A stretch of 53,748 nt of DNA from positions 1 through 53,748 of the forward strand of contig CAJTPF010000021.1 in the NCBI GenBank assembly GCA_910578175.1, written 5' to 3'. Made by a program: the position numbers and the translations under genes. This document shows positions 7,874-16,628 of this stretch, piece after piece (the first letter of the stretch is position 1; the number at the start of each line of letters is the position of its first letter). The notes beneath the pieces were generated by a model, which saw nothing but the letters and a program-made list of their open reading frames with translations, had not been told where the DNA came from and ran no database searches. Origin of the DNA: an uncultured Lachnospiraceae bacterium. GTDB taxonomy: Bacteria > Bacillota > Clostridia > Lachnospirales > Lachnospiraceae.

Positions 7874-9301
7874 ATGAAACATACCATATATTATAAATTT
7901 GTTTTAGGTTATATTCTGTTTGGCCTGCTGGGAATTTTGGTAATAGATATGTGGACTTCCGGAGAAACCCTGCATACGCTGACTTCAGATAAAGCATCCG
8001 TACTCTATTCTGATGGTATCACCATTGTAAACGATTACTTTAAAAGCGGTCTGGAGGAAAATATTCCGGAGGATATCACCGAAATTCTGAATACTACCGC
8101 AAAGCTTCTGGAAGCCCGGCTATGGATCATAAAGGATAACGGACAGATATTATACGATTCCCATGCCTCCCAGAAGCATATGGTCATTCAATCATTTGAT
8201 TCCACTGATTTTGGAAATAAATATTACATGATCGGTAATTTCTATGATACTTTTTCCGAAGAAACCCTCTCTGTCATCACTCCGATTACCAATAATTTTT
8301 CTACCGACGGCTATCTTCTGATCCACCAGCAGACAGAAACCATTGCAAGAAATGAAAATTCCGTGATCATCCTGGTATATAAAACATTTCTGATCATTTT
8401 TCTGGCTTCACTTTTAATCTTGCTGCTGTTTACGCTTATTGTATTTATTCCGCTGAAAAAAATCAGCCGGGCAGCCGGAGAATATGCCAAAGGAAATCTT
8501 ACCTATGACGGTTTAAAAGACTTTACCGCTGACGACGAAATCGGAAGATTAGGCGTATCCCTTAACTTTATGGCTTCTGAATTATACAATCTCGAAGAAG
8601 ACCAGAAAAAATTTATTGCAAATGTTTCTCATGACTTCCGTTCCCCCCTGACTTCCATAAAAGGATATATTGAAGCAATGATGGATGGAACCATACCTCC
8701 GGAACTGCAGAATAAATATCTGGGAATCGTCTTATTTGAGACCGAGCGTTTGACAAAGCTTACGGAAAACCTGTTAAATCTGAACACCTGGGATACAAAG
8801 GGAAACCGGCTGGAAATAACCGATTTTAACTTATATTCACTGCTGAAACCCATTATCGCCACTTTTGAAGGAAAGTGTGAAAAGAAACACATCACCATAG
8901 AACTGGTACTGGGCTCACGGAACTATACGGTCAGCGCCGACCGTGATAAGATTCAGCAGGTCATTTATAATCTGGTAGACAATGCCGTTAAATTCAGTCA
9001 CAATGATTCATCCATCGATATCAGGATCACCGACAGATATGAAAAAATCTTTATTTCCATAAAAGACAGCGGCATTGGAATTCCAAAAGAAAGTTTAAAT
9101 AAGATTTGGGAACGTTTTTATAAGACTGATCTATCCCGGGGTAAGGATAAGACCGGTTCCGGTCTGGGTTTGTCCATTACCCGGGAAATCATTCAGGCGC
9201 ATAACGAAAATATAAACGTAATCAGCACCGAAGGCGCCGGCACTGAATTTATATTTACACTGCAAAAAGCGAAAAAGCAATTGAAAGAATATAGTGAATA
9301 A
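7874..9301 (+). CDS. sensor histidine kinase (two TM, HAMP, HisKA, HATPase_c)
   Basis: This 475-residue membrane kinase is the partner of the preceding regulator. Membrane segments lie at about 8-28 and 168-195 and bound an extracytoplasmic sensor of about 140 residues. A HAMP linker follows, then the HisKA site with phospho-accepting H253 (NVSHDFRSPL) and an ATPase domain with N box NLVDNAVKF, G1 DSGIGIP and G2 GSGLGLS. No strong ribosome binding site precedes the ATG. Instead a nine-codon frame (7843-7872, MKGLCLGTY) ends one base before it, which may give translational coupling. The gene converges on trmL with 16 bases between stops. Confidence 0.95.
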   Translation: MKHTIYYKFVLGYILFGLLGILVIDMWTSGETLHTLTSDKASVLYSDGITIVNDYFKSGLEENIPEDITEILNTTAKLLEARLWIIKDNGQILYDSHASQKHMVIQSFDSTDFGNKYYMIGNFYDTFSEETLSVITPITNNFSTDGYLLIHQQTETIARNENSVIILVYKTFLIIFLASLLILLLFTLIVFIPLKKISRAAGEYAKGNLTYDGLKDFTADDEIGRLGVSLNFMASELYNLEEDQKKFIANVSHDFRSPLTSIKGYIEAMMDGTIPPELQNKYLGIVLFETERLTKLTENLLNLNTWDTKGNRLEITDFNLYSLLKPIIATFEGKCEKKHITIELVLGSRNYTVSADRDKIQQVIYNLVDNAVKFSHNDSSIDIRITDRYEKIFISIKDSGIGIPKESLNKIWERFYKTDLSRGKDKTGSGLGLSITREIIQAHNENINVISTEGAGTEFIFTLQKAKKQLKEYSE

Positions 9302-9317
9302 CAAAATAAAAAGTTGT

Positions 9318-9818
9318 TTATTCCGTTTCCCAATGAAGTCTGTGGAGCTCTCCCTCAGACTTCATTCCTGTAAAATCCTGCTGGCGCAATGCTTCATACA
9401 GTACAATTGCTGCCGAATTGGATAAATTCAGGGAACGGATGTCCGGATTCATCGGTATCCGGATACAGGTACCGGGATGCGCTACCAGAATTTCCTCCGG
9501 TATTCCGGCGCTCTCCTTGCCAAACATAATATAACAATCATCCTCATAAGAAACATCCGTATATCTCTGTTTCGCCTTGGTGGTGGCCAAATAGAGTTTC
9601 GCACCCGGATTCTTTTCCAGAAAATCATCATATCCGTCATACTCTGTCACATCCAGATACTTCCAGTAATCCATTCCTGCTCTTTTTACGGCCTTTTCCG
9701 TAATCTGAAATCCCATTGGCCCTATCAGATGCAGTCTGGTTCCTGTCGCCACACAGGTGCGTCCTATATTTCCGGTATTTTGCGGTATTTCCGGCTCAAA
9801 TAAAACTATATTTATCAT
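9318..9818 (-). CDS. trmL: tRNA (cytidine(34)-2'-O)-methyltransferase TrmL
   Basis: This 166-residue SPOUT-class methyltransferase has the length of TrmL. It should 2'-O-methylate the wobble nucleotide of tRNA-Leu. Visible motifs are NIGRTCVATG near the N-terminus, FGKESAGIP, and the C-terminal trefoil-knot motif LNLSNSAAIVLYEA. It begins 31 bases after the aminotransferase gene and is probably the last gene of that transcript. The kinase gene converges on it from the other side. Confidence 0.92.
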   Translation of the reverse strand: MINIVLFEPEIPQNTGNIGRTCVATGTRLHLIGPMGFQITEKAVKRAGMDYWKYLDVTEYDGYDDFLEKNPGAKLYLATTKAKQRYTDVSYEDDCYIMFGKESAGIPEEILVAHPGTCIRIPMNPDIRSLNLSNSAAIVLYEALRQQDFTGMKSEGELHRLHWETE

Positions 9819-9849
9819 CTTAGTTCTCTCCCGTAAGAAATATGTATTT

Positions 9850-11022
9850 CTATTTTTTTATCTCCAGCCTGGAAATGAAGGATGCCAGACGTCCCAATGC
9901 CTCCTTCAAATTCTCTAAAGAATATGCATAGGAAATTCGCAAAAAACCTTCTCCGCATTGGCCAAAGGCCGTTCCTGGAACCACTGCCACCTTCTCTTCC
10001 CGTAATAAACGGTTGGCAAACTCCTCCGATGTCATACCGAATTTTTTAATACTGGGGAACATATAAAAAGCTCCGTAAGGTTCAAAACAGTCCAGTCCCA
10101 TTTCCGAAAAAGCATTCAGCAGATACCGTCTTCTCTGATTATAGGATTCACGCATCATTTCCACATCTTTGTCACCATTCTTCAACGCCTCTACCGCTGC
10201 ATACTGACTGTTGGTAGGGGCACACATAATGGCAAACTGATGAATTTTGATCATCTGTTTCAAGATTTCCTTTGGTCCCACCGCATATCCCAGTCTCCAT
10301 CCGGTCATGGCATAAGATTTTGAAAATCCGTTAATAACTATGGTCCGTTCTTTCATACCAGGAACGGAAGCCATAGAAACATGGTTTTCACCGTTATATG
10401 TAAGCTCCGAATAGATTTCATCTGACAGCACGAAAATATCATGCTCCAGACAGACCTGTGCTATTTCCTCCAGATCCTTCTTCTCCATTATCGAGCCGGT
10501 AGGATTATTCGGAAACGGCAGTACCAGAATCTTGGTCTTATCCGAAAGTTTTTCCAACACTTCTTCTTTGGTGAGCCGGAACTGGTTTTCTTCCTTCAGC
10601 TCTATGATCACCGGTTTTCCATAGGCCAGCTGTACGCATGGTACATAGGATACATAACTTGGCTGGGGAATCAGAACTTCATCTCCCGGATCGATCATGG
10701 CTCTTATAGCTATATCTATGGCCTCGCTGCCGCCTACGGTTACCATGACTTCTGTATTATGATCATAGTCCAGATTAAATCTCCGGTTCAGATAATTGCA
10801 GATTTCTTCTTTCAATTCTTTCAGGCCGGCATTGGAAGTATAAAAAGTTCTTCCTCTCTCGAGAGCATATATACCCTCCTCACGGATATGCCACGGTGTA
10901 TCAAAATCAGGCTCACCCACTCCTAAGGATATGGCGTCCTTCATCTCGCTTACTATATCAAAAAACTTTCTTATGCCTGACGGCTGTATTTCAACAACTA
11001 TATTTGATAACGGGTTTCTCAA
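9850..11022 (-). CDS. class I/II pyridoxal-phosphate aminotransferase
   Basis: This 390-residue fold-type I aminotransferase belongs to the aspartate/aromatic aminotransferase subgroup (PatA/AspC-like). The PLP lysine is K235 in NGFSKSYAMTGWRLG. NNPTG (172-176) and the D201/Y204 pair (LSDEIYSEL) contact the cofactor. The substrate is not readable from the sequence. Its ATG overlaps the stop of the Lrp/AsnC regulator by four bases, so the two are translationally coupled. This suggests the regulator senses an amino acid handled by the enzyme. Confidence 0.92.
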   Translation of the reverse strand: MRNPLSNIVVEIQPSGIRKFFDIVSEMKDAISLGVGEPDFDTPWHIREEGIYALERGRTFYTSNAGLKELKEEICNYLNRRFNLDYDHNTEVMVTVGGSEAIDIAIRAMIDPGDEVLIPQPSYVSYVPCVQLAYGKPVIIELKEENQFRLTKEEVLEKLSDKTKILVLPFPNNPTGSIMEKKDLEEIAQVCLEHDIFVLSDEIYSELTYNGENHVSMASVPGMKERTIVINGFSKSYAMTGWRLGYAVGPKEILKQMIKIHQFAIMCAPTNSQYAAVEALKNGDKDVEMMRESYNQRRRYLLNAFSEMGLDCFEPYGAFYMFPSIKKFGMTSEEFANRLLREEKVAVVPGTAFGQCGEGFLRISYAYSLENLKEALGRLASFISRLEIKK

Positions 11023-11501
11023 GGTGTCACCAACATCCTTTCATCTTTATTATTTTTTACCAGTACGGTTCCATGATCCTTATATTTCTTAAGAATAAAA
11101 TGGGTGGCCGTGCCGCGGATCGCCTCCAGCGGCGCCAGACGCTCCGTAACGAACTGGGCTACTTCCTTCATGGTCTTTTCTTCTATGATAACGGTAAAAT
11201 CAAATCCGCCGGACATCAGATATACCGCCCTGACCTCGTCATAATTGTACATTCTCTCTGCGATCTTATCGAAACCCAGTCCCCGTTGCGGCGTAACCTG
11301 AACCTCGATCAAAGCCGTAACCTTTTCCTCGCTGGTACTGTCCCAGTTAATAAGCGTATGATAACCGCAGATGATCTTTTCTTTCTCCATATCCGCTATC
11401 TCATTTGCCACTTCCGCCTCGCTGGTCCCCAGCATGACTGCCAGATCTTTTAAATCGATTCTGGCATTATTTTCTATCATTGATAAAATTTTTTCCCTCA
11501 T
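11019..11501 (-). CDS. Lrp/AsnC-family transcriptional regulator
   Basis: This 160-residue protein has an N-terminal winged helix (about 5-50, DLKDLAVMLGTSEAEV) and a C-terminal RAM/ligand-binding domain (about 65-145). GGAG precedes the ATG. It is coupled to the downstream aminotransferase gene by a 4-base overlap and probably controls this cluster in response to an amino acid. A 13-base palindrome ATCGTTTAACGAT spans the stop of the preceding gene just upstream. It could be an operator, but it does not clearly match a known Lrp box. Confidence 0.92.
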   Translation of the reverse strand: MREKILSMIENNARIDLKDLAVMLGTSEAEVANEIADMEKEKIICGYHTLINWDSTSEEKVTALIEVQVTPQRGLGFDKIAERMYNYDEVRAVYLMSGGFDFTVIIEEKTMKEVAQFVTERLAPLEAIRGTATHFILKKYKDHGTVLVKNNKDERMLVTP

Positions 11502-11532
11502 GACAATCTCCTTTTTTTGCTAATCGTAATCG

Positions 11533-12648
11533 TTAAACGATCTGCGATTTTTTATTTTCCGATGTTTTTCTGTTTCCGATCACCTTATAGATTTCGTCCC
11601 CTTTGGGCGGTTCCAGATATCGTTTCTCACCGTTTTGTATAACCGCCTTATCATTGTTTTCCGTCAGTTTTCCGATGATCGCCGCCGGAATCCCCCGGTG
11701 CCCCAGTCTTTCCGTTATTTCTTTGCCGCGGCTGCAGACGATCAGCAAAGAACCTCCGGATATAAGCTTATATGGATTCAGTCCGTAAAATTCACAGAAC
11801 TCTATGGTCTCCTGCCGAACAGGCATATCCGTGATCACTGCTTCCACGCCTCTGCCCGTTATTTCTGCCAATTCCCATAATGCCGCAAATATTCCACCGC
11901 GGCTCACATCATGCATGACTGCTGCACCGGAGCTGCCCGCGACTGCTGCCTCACTGCATACCGACATTTCTTCCCGGGCTTTTAGCGCCTTTTCCAGATA
12001 ACTTTTAGGGAACTTTGACAGAAGTTCTTCCTTTTTCTCCTGCACCAGCATGGCAGTACCCATAATCCCAATGTGTTTCGTCAGCACAATATCCATCCCG
12101 GGCCTGCAAACTGCACCGGGATCCGTATAAAGAAATTTATTTTTTAATCCTTCCGATCCAAATACATTCTCCCGGATTCCGGGGTGTCCCAATACGGTAA
12201 AAGTGACGATGGTATTTTTTACTGAAGATGAAACTTCAGTACTGCCGCCTGCAATCTGAAGATTTAATTTCAAACACAGTTTGGAAACACTGCCCATCAA
12301 TGCCCTTAAATCGGATTCCAGTTTTCCTGCCGGCAAAATAACGTTCATAAGAACTGCAAAGGGGGTTCCGCCTTTTGCCGCAACATTGTTCATTCCGTTA
12401 AGTATGGCACATTGGCAATCAAAATAAAGGTTCTCTTCCGACATATAAAGACCTGCCGTGGAAACCGCCGCTGCAATCCCTTCAGAATCGGCAATAACCG
12501 CATCGTTACCCGGTGCGGCCTTTGCTGATATTTCATCTGTCAGATATTTAATTGTTCTGATTACTGACCTTTTTAATACAGGTTCTGATATTTTACCCGG
12601 TTTCATGGCATCAGCCAGCCTTTCTTCTGATATGTTCCTGTTAATCAT
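11533..12648 (-). CDS. AIR-synthase-related (PurM/HypE/ThiL superfamily) protein
   Basis: This 371-residue protein has the two-domain PurM/HypE fold: an N-terminal half with the glycine-rich and acidic segments expected for ATP (GNDAVI, MNNVAAKGG) and a C-terminal AIRS_C-like half with HDVSRGGI. No hyp, pur or thi genes are nearby, so hydrogenase maturation and purine or thiamine synthesis are unlikely roles. It overlaps the VanW-protein gene by eight bases. The first ATG has no spaced ribosome binding site. A second in-frame ATG at 12606 (MKPGKISEPVLK) may be the true start. The function is unknown. Confidence 0.8.
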   Translation of the reverse strand: MINRNISEERLADAMKPGKISEPVLKRSVIRTIKYLTDEISAKAAPGNDAVIADSEGIAAAVSTAGLYMSEENLYFDCQCAILNGMNNVAAKGGTPFAVLMNVILPAGKLESDLRALMGSVSKLCLKLNLQIAGGSTEVSSSVKNTIVTFTVLGHPGIRENVFGSEGLKNKFLYTDPGAVCRPGMDIVLTKHIGIMGTAMLVQEKKEELLSKFPKSYLEKALKAREEMSVCSEAAVAGSSGAAVMHDVSRGGIFAALWELAEITGRGVEAVITDMPVRQETIEFCEFYGLNPYKLISGGSLLIVCSRGKEITERLGHRGIPAAIIGKLTENNDKAVIQNGEKRYLEPPKGDEIYKVIGNRKTSENKKSQIV

Positions 12649-14215
12649 CCTTTTTTGATGATGTCTTTGATTCTGTTTCCTTCTGAGGCCTGGTTTTCTC
12701 TTCTGTTTTTGCTTCCGTCTTTGACTCTGTTTTCGCTTCCGTTTTTTTCTCCGTTGCAGGCTCGGTCTTTTTCTCCGTTTTTGGTTCCGTCTCCGGTTCC
12801 GTCGTCGACGGCTCCACAGCCGGTGGTTCCACAGTCGGCGGTTCTGTTGCCACTTCGCCGGTCCCTAACGTTACATACGTAGGTGAAGCTGCATATGTGC
12901 TTTTATTTACAATTTCTTCACTGACCAATACACCGTCTACATAAACCTTTTTCCACAATCTGGCGGTGGAACCGTTATGGCCCCGTTCCGTCACACTGCG
13001 GTATCCGCTTGGCAGAGATGGGTCCTGGGTCACAATTTCCTGCGACGGCGTGGAACCAGTGGTCTCACTTACATATTCTACTTTTCTGTTAGCAGGACGG
13101 GTTTCCTGTCCATATATATTAAAAGTAATCTTACCGGAAGGATCATAAATCCCTTCCACATATACAGGAATATCCATATTATTACTGAATTTTAAATCCT
13201 TCCAGGTTCCTGCCAGGGCTGCGTCCATGGACAACGGCACATATCCCACTGACATCGAATGATTAAACCGTTCTACAATTTCCAGTTCAGCATCCAAAAC
13301 CGCATTATACAATGTGGTGGATACCTGACAGATTCCTCCGCCGAGACTGTTCTCTACTCTTCCGTTAACATAAGTCCCTGCTTCTTTCCAACCGTTATCT
13401 TCGGTCCACGGTTCCAGAAGAGCATTGGCGGACATGGTCTCCCCCGGACACAGTGTGACTCCGTTTAGCATATTCACACCGTTTTCCATGTTCTTATTTC
13501 TGTTATAATTGCCGCCTCCTGTCGTAAAGTTAGTGGTATATGTTCCAATAATAGCATTTACCTTGCGGCAGTCTTCTACAGTAGAGACCGGATGATCGTC
13601 TACCACGGTAAGCGTAAACTTTCCGTCCCCGCCATCCCAGGAATCCAGCAGATACTCTTTAATTTCTTCTACCGACCGATCCATATCAATGATCCGGCCC
13701 GAAGCTTCCTGAGATATGCTGAAAGCTCCGTTCTCTCTTTTCAGGCGGGCATTTACATGAGGGACATTATACACTCCGCACTTTTCGTCAATGGTCTTCC
13801 TTAATTCTTCTTCATTGATCTGTATTTTAATGTCATAATGAATTCCGTTTTTTTCAATATCTTTTGCTTCCTTATATCTTTGGATAATATTGCCTTCCCT
13901 GCAATATCCGGCTGCTTCTTCCACGATTCCGGTATTTTCCCAGAAATATCCCAGTTCCTCTGCCTTAACCGCAGCTTTCTTGCCATCTACGTCCAGCTCA
14001 ATGGTTTTTCCGGCAGATTCCGATATATATTCATCTACCGTCTCCATCGCCTCATCGTACGTCATTCCACCTACATCAATATTATCAATGGTAATACCAA
14101 CAGGTATCTTGCGTTCACTTGCATATGTATCTGTTTCCTGCAATGCAAATGCTCCGATCAAAACACAGAAACATCCGAAAAGGCATGTCATCCCCCTGTT
14201 TTTTTTGATATTCAT
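12641..14215 (-). CDS. VanW-family cell-envelope protein with PG-binding-like N-terminus
   Basis: The start at 14215 has AGGAAG seven bases upstream, giving about 524 residues; an in-frame ATG 30 bases earlier lacks this. An N-terminal membrane segment is followed by a YoaR-like putative peptidoglycan-binding region (about 40-215) and the VanW domain (about 225-400, with the typical GGGICQVSTTLYNAV), then a G5-like stretch. The last 70 or so residues are a low-complexity tail of TEP and KTE units with no sorting signal. It probably sits outside the membrane against the wall. Its biochemical role is unknown, and vancomycin resistance should not be inferred. Confidence 0.88.
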   Translation of the reverse strand: MNIKKNRGMTCLFGCFCVLIGAFALQETDTYASERKIPVGITIDNIDVGGMTYDEAMETVDEYISESAGKTIELDVDGKKAAVKAEELGYFWENTGIVEEAAGYCREGNIIQRYKEAKDIEKNGIHYDIKIQINEEELRKTIDEKCGVYNVPHVNARLKRENGAFSISQEASGRIIDMDRSVEEIKEYLLDSWDGGDGKFTLTVVDDHPVSTVEDCRKVNAIIGTYTTNFTTGGGNYNRNKNMENGVNMLNGVTLCPGETMSANALLEPWTEDNGWKEAGTYVNGRVENSLGGGICQVSTTLYNAVLDAELEIVERFNHSMSVGYVPLSMDAALAGTWKDLKFSNNMDIPVYVEGIYDPSGKITFNIYGQETRPANRKVEYVSETTGSTPSQEIVTQDPSLPSGYRSVTERGHNGSTARLWKKVYVDGVLVSEEIVNKSTYAASPTYVTLGTGEVATEPPTVEPPAVEPSTTEPETEPKTEKKTEPATEKKTEAKTESKTEAKTEEKTRPQKETESKTSSKKDD

Positions 14216-14288
14216 ATTCTGGCTTCCTTTCATACAAATTTTCATACAATATTATGTTGTTTTTTGTAATCTAAAATGATACACTACT

Positions 14289-14396
14289 TTAGTACAGCAA
14301 AGGGAGTGCTACACCTAATATCATGGCTAATACCAATAATATTATGATTATGTTGGAGATTATCTTCTTAGACTTCCTGTTATTAAAATTTATCAT
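14289..14396 (-). CDS. 35-residue single-pass membrane protein
   Basis: A short ORF begins at an ATG (14396-14394) with AAAGG seven bases upstream and ends with TAA at 14289. The product is a basic N-terminus (RKSKK) followed by one hydrophobic segment (about residues 12-34), a layout shared with small Firmicute membrane proteins such as Prli42. The coding sequence, ribosome binding site and topology are seen directly. The gene call is inferred because such ORFs fall below most length cut-offs. It lies 73 bases before the VanW gene on the same strand and could head that operon. Confidence 0.6.
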   Translation of the reverse strand: MINFNNRKSKKIISNIIIILLVLAMILGVALPLLY

Positions 14397-14593
14397 TGTG
14401 ATACCTTTGCGCATTACCGGCCGGGCTTTGATACCGCCTGTAATCCTGCCCTAATGAACAGGTTGAAATCGGGCAGACGCATCTTCCTTTCTTTCTATTG
14501 TACTTTCAACCTATTTATCAATCTGAAGCGGTTTTGCTGCAGAATGAGATTTACATGTTTAAACTAAAATATTTTAGATAGGAGTGTTTCCTC

Positions 14594-15202
14594 TTGGGTG
14601 TTGTTATTTTTTTTATTGTAATCGTTTTTATTCTGTGGCTGAGATATGAGCTGAAAAAAAGCTCCCGTACCGTTCAGAATGCTAACGATAAATTTTGGGA
14701 GCGCGAAGAACTGGCAAACTCCACACGGAAAAAATCTACCGATTCCCTCAATTATATCACAATTTCAGAAAAATCCCTACCTTTTCTTGAAATTAATGAT
14801 GAAATTATTGCAAAATGTGTCAGCCAGCTTGTTTTTTTGAAAGATAAAAAAATTTTAAATCTCACTGGAAAGACCAATACAGATTTAAAATTAGAATTTG
14901 GCGCCGCAAATCTCACATATCTGTCTGAATGTGACGAGAACTACACTGCACTTTCCCGGACATTAAATAGCTATTCTGTAAGACTATACGAATTAGGCTA
15001 TGAAAGCGAAGCCCGAAAAGTTTTGGAATTCGCCGTGGAAACCGGCTCGGATTCCCTGAGCATGTATCGTCTTCTGGCTGATATTTACTCCGGCCGCAAT
15101 GATGCAGACAGTCTTGAATATCTGTTATTCAAGGCAAACCAGCTGGATACAATATTGAAGAAAACCATTGTTAATGATGTATCTTCCCATATTTCGAAAT
15201 GA
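14594..15202 (+). CDS. membrane-anchored protein with TPR-like C-terminus, function unknown
   Basis: This 202-residue protein starts at TTG with GGAG about nine bases upstream. Residues 1-17 form a hydrophobic segment, then a basic stretch, so the rest is predicted to be cytoplasmic. About 125-195 resemble helical TPR-type repeats (YELGYESEARKVLEFAVETG, followed by a second similar unit). No enzyme motif is visible. Its 3' end overlaps the convergent exonuclease gene by 32 bases. A perfect 14-base palindrome CTAAAATATTTTAG lies just before the ribosome binding site. I do not recognise the family. Confidence 0.7.
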   Translation: MGVVIFFIVIVFILWLRYELKKSSRTVQNANDKFWEREELANSTRKKSTDSLNYITISEKSLPFLEINDEIIAKCVSQLVFLKDKKILNLTGKTNTDLKLEFGAANLTYLSECDENYTALSRTLNSYSVRLYELGYESEARKVLEFAVETGSDSLSMYRLLADIYSGRNDADSLEYLLFKANQLDTILKKTIVNDVSSHISK

Positions 15203-15890
15203 TCATATCCGCCAGCCGGCTTCCCTCCCGCTGTGTCAGTTTCGAAAAATCCCTATCCTGCTCCAGACCATGATAACGTACCAGTTTTTCCAGAAACCGT
15301 ACCTGTTTCGCCGCTATCATGGTCTGCTTTTTGGGTTTATAGCACAGCCGTACTGGTTCAAATTCTCCGTCCTTCTCATAGATGCCGCACAATTTTTCAT
15401 ATAAATGAGCCGCCGCCTGTGCATCACTGCCTGCCCGGTGATGTTCTTTTTCTTCTATCCCATAATATTTACAAAGCTTATCCAGATTTTTCTCTGTCTC
15501 CGTCCCCAGGTGTTTTCTGGCAATCAGCAGAGTATCCATCCCATACCACTCTCTGGCGAACACATCTTCGATCCCAAGATCAAAACAGGACTGCATAATA
15601 AAATTAAAATCAAAACCCACGGAATGTCCCAGCAAAACATCATCCCCCAGAAATCCGATGAATTCCGGCATGACCTCATGGATCTTTGGCGACTGGCGCA
15701 GCATTTCCTCCCGGATTCCGGTAATTTCCGAAATATGCTCCCGGATAGGAATATTGGGATTTACCAAAGTTTCAAACCGTCCGGTCACTTTCCCCTGTTC
15801 GACCCGCAGGGCTGCGATTTCTATGATCCGGTCTTTCACCGGAGACAGTCCTGACATTTCCAAATCAATAGATACATAACGTGTTAACAT
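15171..15890 (-). CDS. DEDDh 3'-5' exonuclease (DnaQ/PolC-type)
   Basis: This DnaQ-superfamily exonuclease of about 239 residues has the DEDDh set: Asp and Glu in SIDLEMSG near the N-terminus, the second Asp in GHSVGFDF, and His and Asp in HHRAGSDA. It resembles the stand-alone proofreading-type exonucleases of Firmicutes. The start at 15890 (MLTRYVSIDLE) fits the family. An upstream in-frame ATG at 15932 directly abuts the nth stop and would add 14 residues. The C-terminal 70 residues are extra and of unknown role. It follows nth, so both may serve DNA repair. Confidence 0.88.
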   Translation of the reverse strand: MLTRYVSIDLEMSGLSPVKDRIIEIAALRVEQGKVTGRFETLVNPNIPIREHISEITGIREEMLRQSPKIHEVMPEFIGFLGDDVLLGHSVGFDFNFIMQSCFDLGIEDVFAREWYGMDTLLIARKHLGTETEKNLDKLCKYYGIEEKEHHRAGSDAQAAAHLYEKLCGIYEKDGEFEPVRLCYKPKKQTMIAAKQVRFLEKLVRYHGLEQDRDFSKLTQREGSRLADMIISKYGKIHH

Positions 15891-15932
15891 AATCTTTTCT
15901 TCTCCAATATACGATATATTCCGTTTTAACAT

Positions 15933-16580
15933 TCATTTGCCGGCGCCGGGACACAGCTCCCGCAGAAAACAATTTCCGCAATCCGGCTTTTTGGCTGTAC
16001 AGATGGTTCTTCCCAATCGAATCACATGAATATTCCACAAAATCCACTGTTCTTTCGGCAGTATTTCCATAAGATCAAATTCTATTTTTACCGGATCATC
16101 CGAATCTGTCAGTCCCAGTTTTTTTGAAATCCTTTTCACATGAGTATCTACAACGATACTCGGCTCATTGTAGATATTCCCCCGTATAACGTTGGCGGTT
16201 TTTCTTCCCACACCCGCCAGTGTCACCAGTTGTTCCAGTTCAGAGGGAACTTCTCCTCCGTATTCCTCCAGAAGTTTCCTACAGCATAATATGATATTCT
16301 TTGCCTTATTTTTATAAAAGCCGGTGGTATAAATATCCCGCTCCAGTTCTCTAACATCCGCACCGGCAAACGCTTCCAGAGAATCATATTTCACAAACAG
16401 TTCCTTTGTTACGATGTTTACCCTGGCATCGGTACACTGTGCGCTCAATATGGTAGCTATCAGAAGCTGCCACGCATTTTCATGATTTAAATAACATTTA
16501 TATTCTTTTCCGTATTCCTTATTAAATGATTCTATGATCCGTTTCACTTCTGCCTTTGTTCGTTTTTTTCTCTCAGCCAT
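15933..16580 (-). CDS. nth: endonuclease III (DNA glycosylase/AP lyase)
   Basis: This 215-residue base-excision repair enzyme removes oxidised pyrimidines and nicks AP sites. The helix-hairpin-helix with catalytic K127 (LAGVGRKTANV) and D145 (VVDTHVKR) is intact. The 4Fe-4S cluster is ligated by C194, C201, C204 and C210 (C-x6-C-x2-C-x5-C). Length and motif order match Nth. Its stop is directly adjacent to a possible ATG of the downstream exonuclease gene. Confidence 0.95.
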   Translation of the reverse strand: MAERKKRTKAEVKRIIESFNKEYGKEYKCYLNHENAWQLLIATILSAQCTDARVNIVTKELFVKYDSLEAFAGADVRELERDIYTTGFYKNKAKNIILCCRKLLEEYGGEVPSELEQLVTLAGVGRKTANVIRGNIYNEPSIVVDTHVKRISKKLGLTDSDDPVKIEFDLMEILPKEQWILWNIHVIRLGRTICTAKKPDCGNCFLRELCPGAGK

Positions 16581-16628
16581 ATCGCAATTTAAACTCCTTT
16601 TCTTCGTCTGCGCATTCCTACCCCGGAA

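Noticed and set aside
12641..14215. Vancomycin-resistance function for the VanW protein
   Set aside because: The VanW domain alone is common in sensitive Clostridia and no vanHAX genes are present.
14397..14593. Possible structured RNA upstream of the 35-residue gene (GGGCAG/CTGCCC stem)
   Set aside because: Only a 6-base stem with a long loop was found, and no match to SRP RNA, 6S RNA or a known riboswitch was seen.
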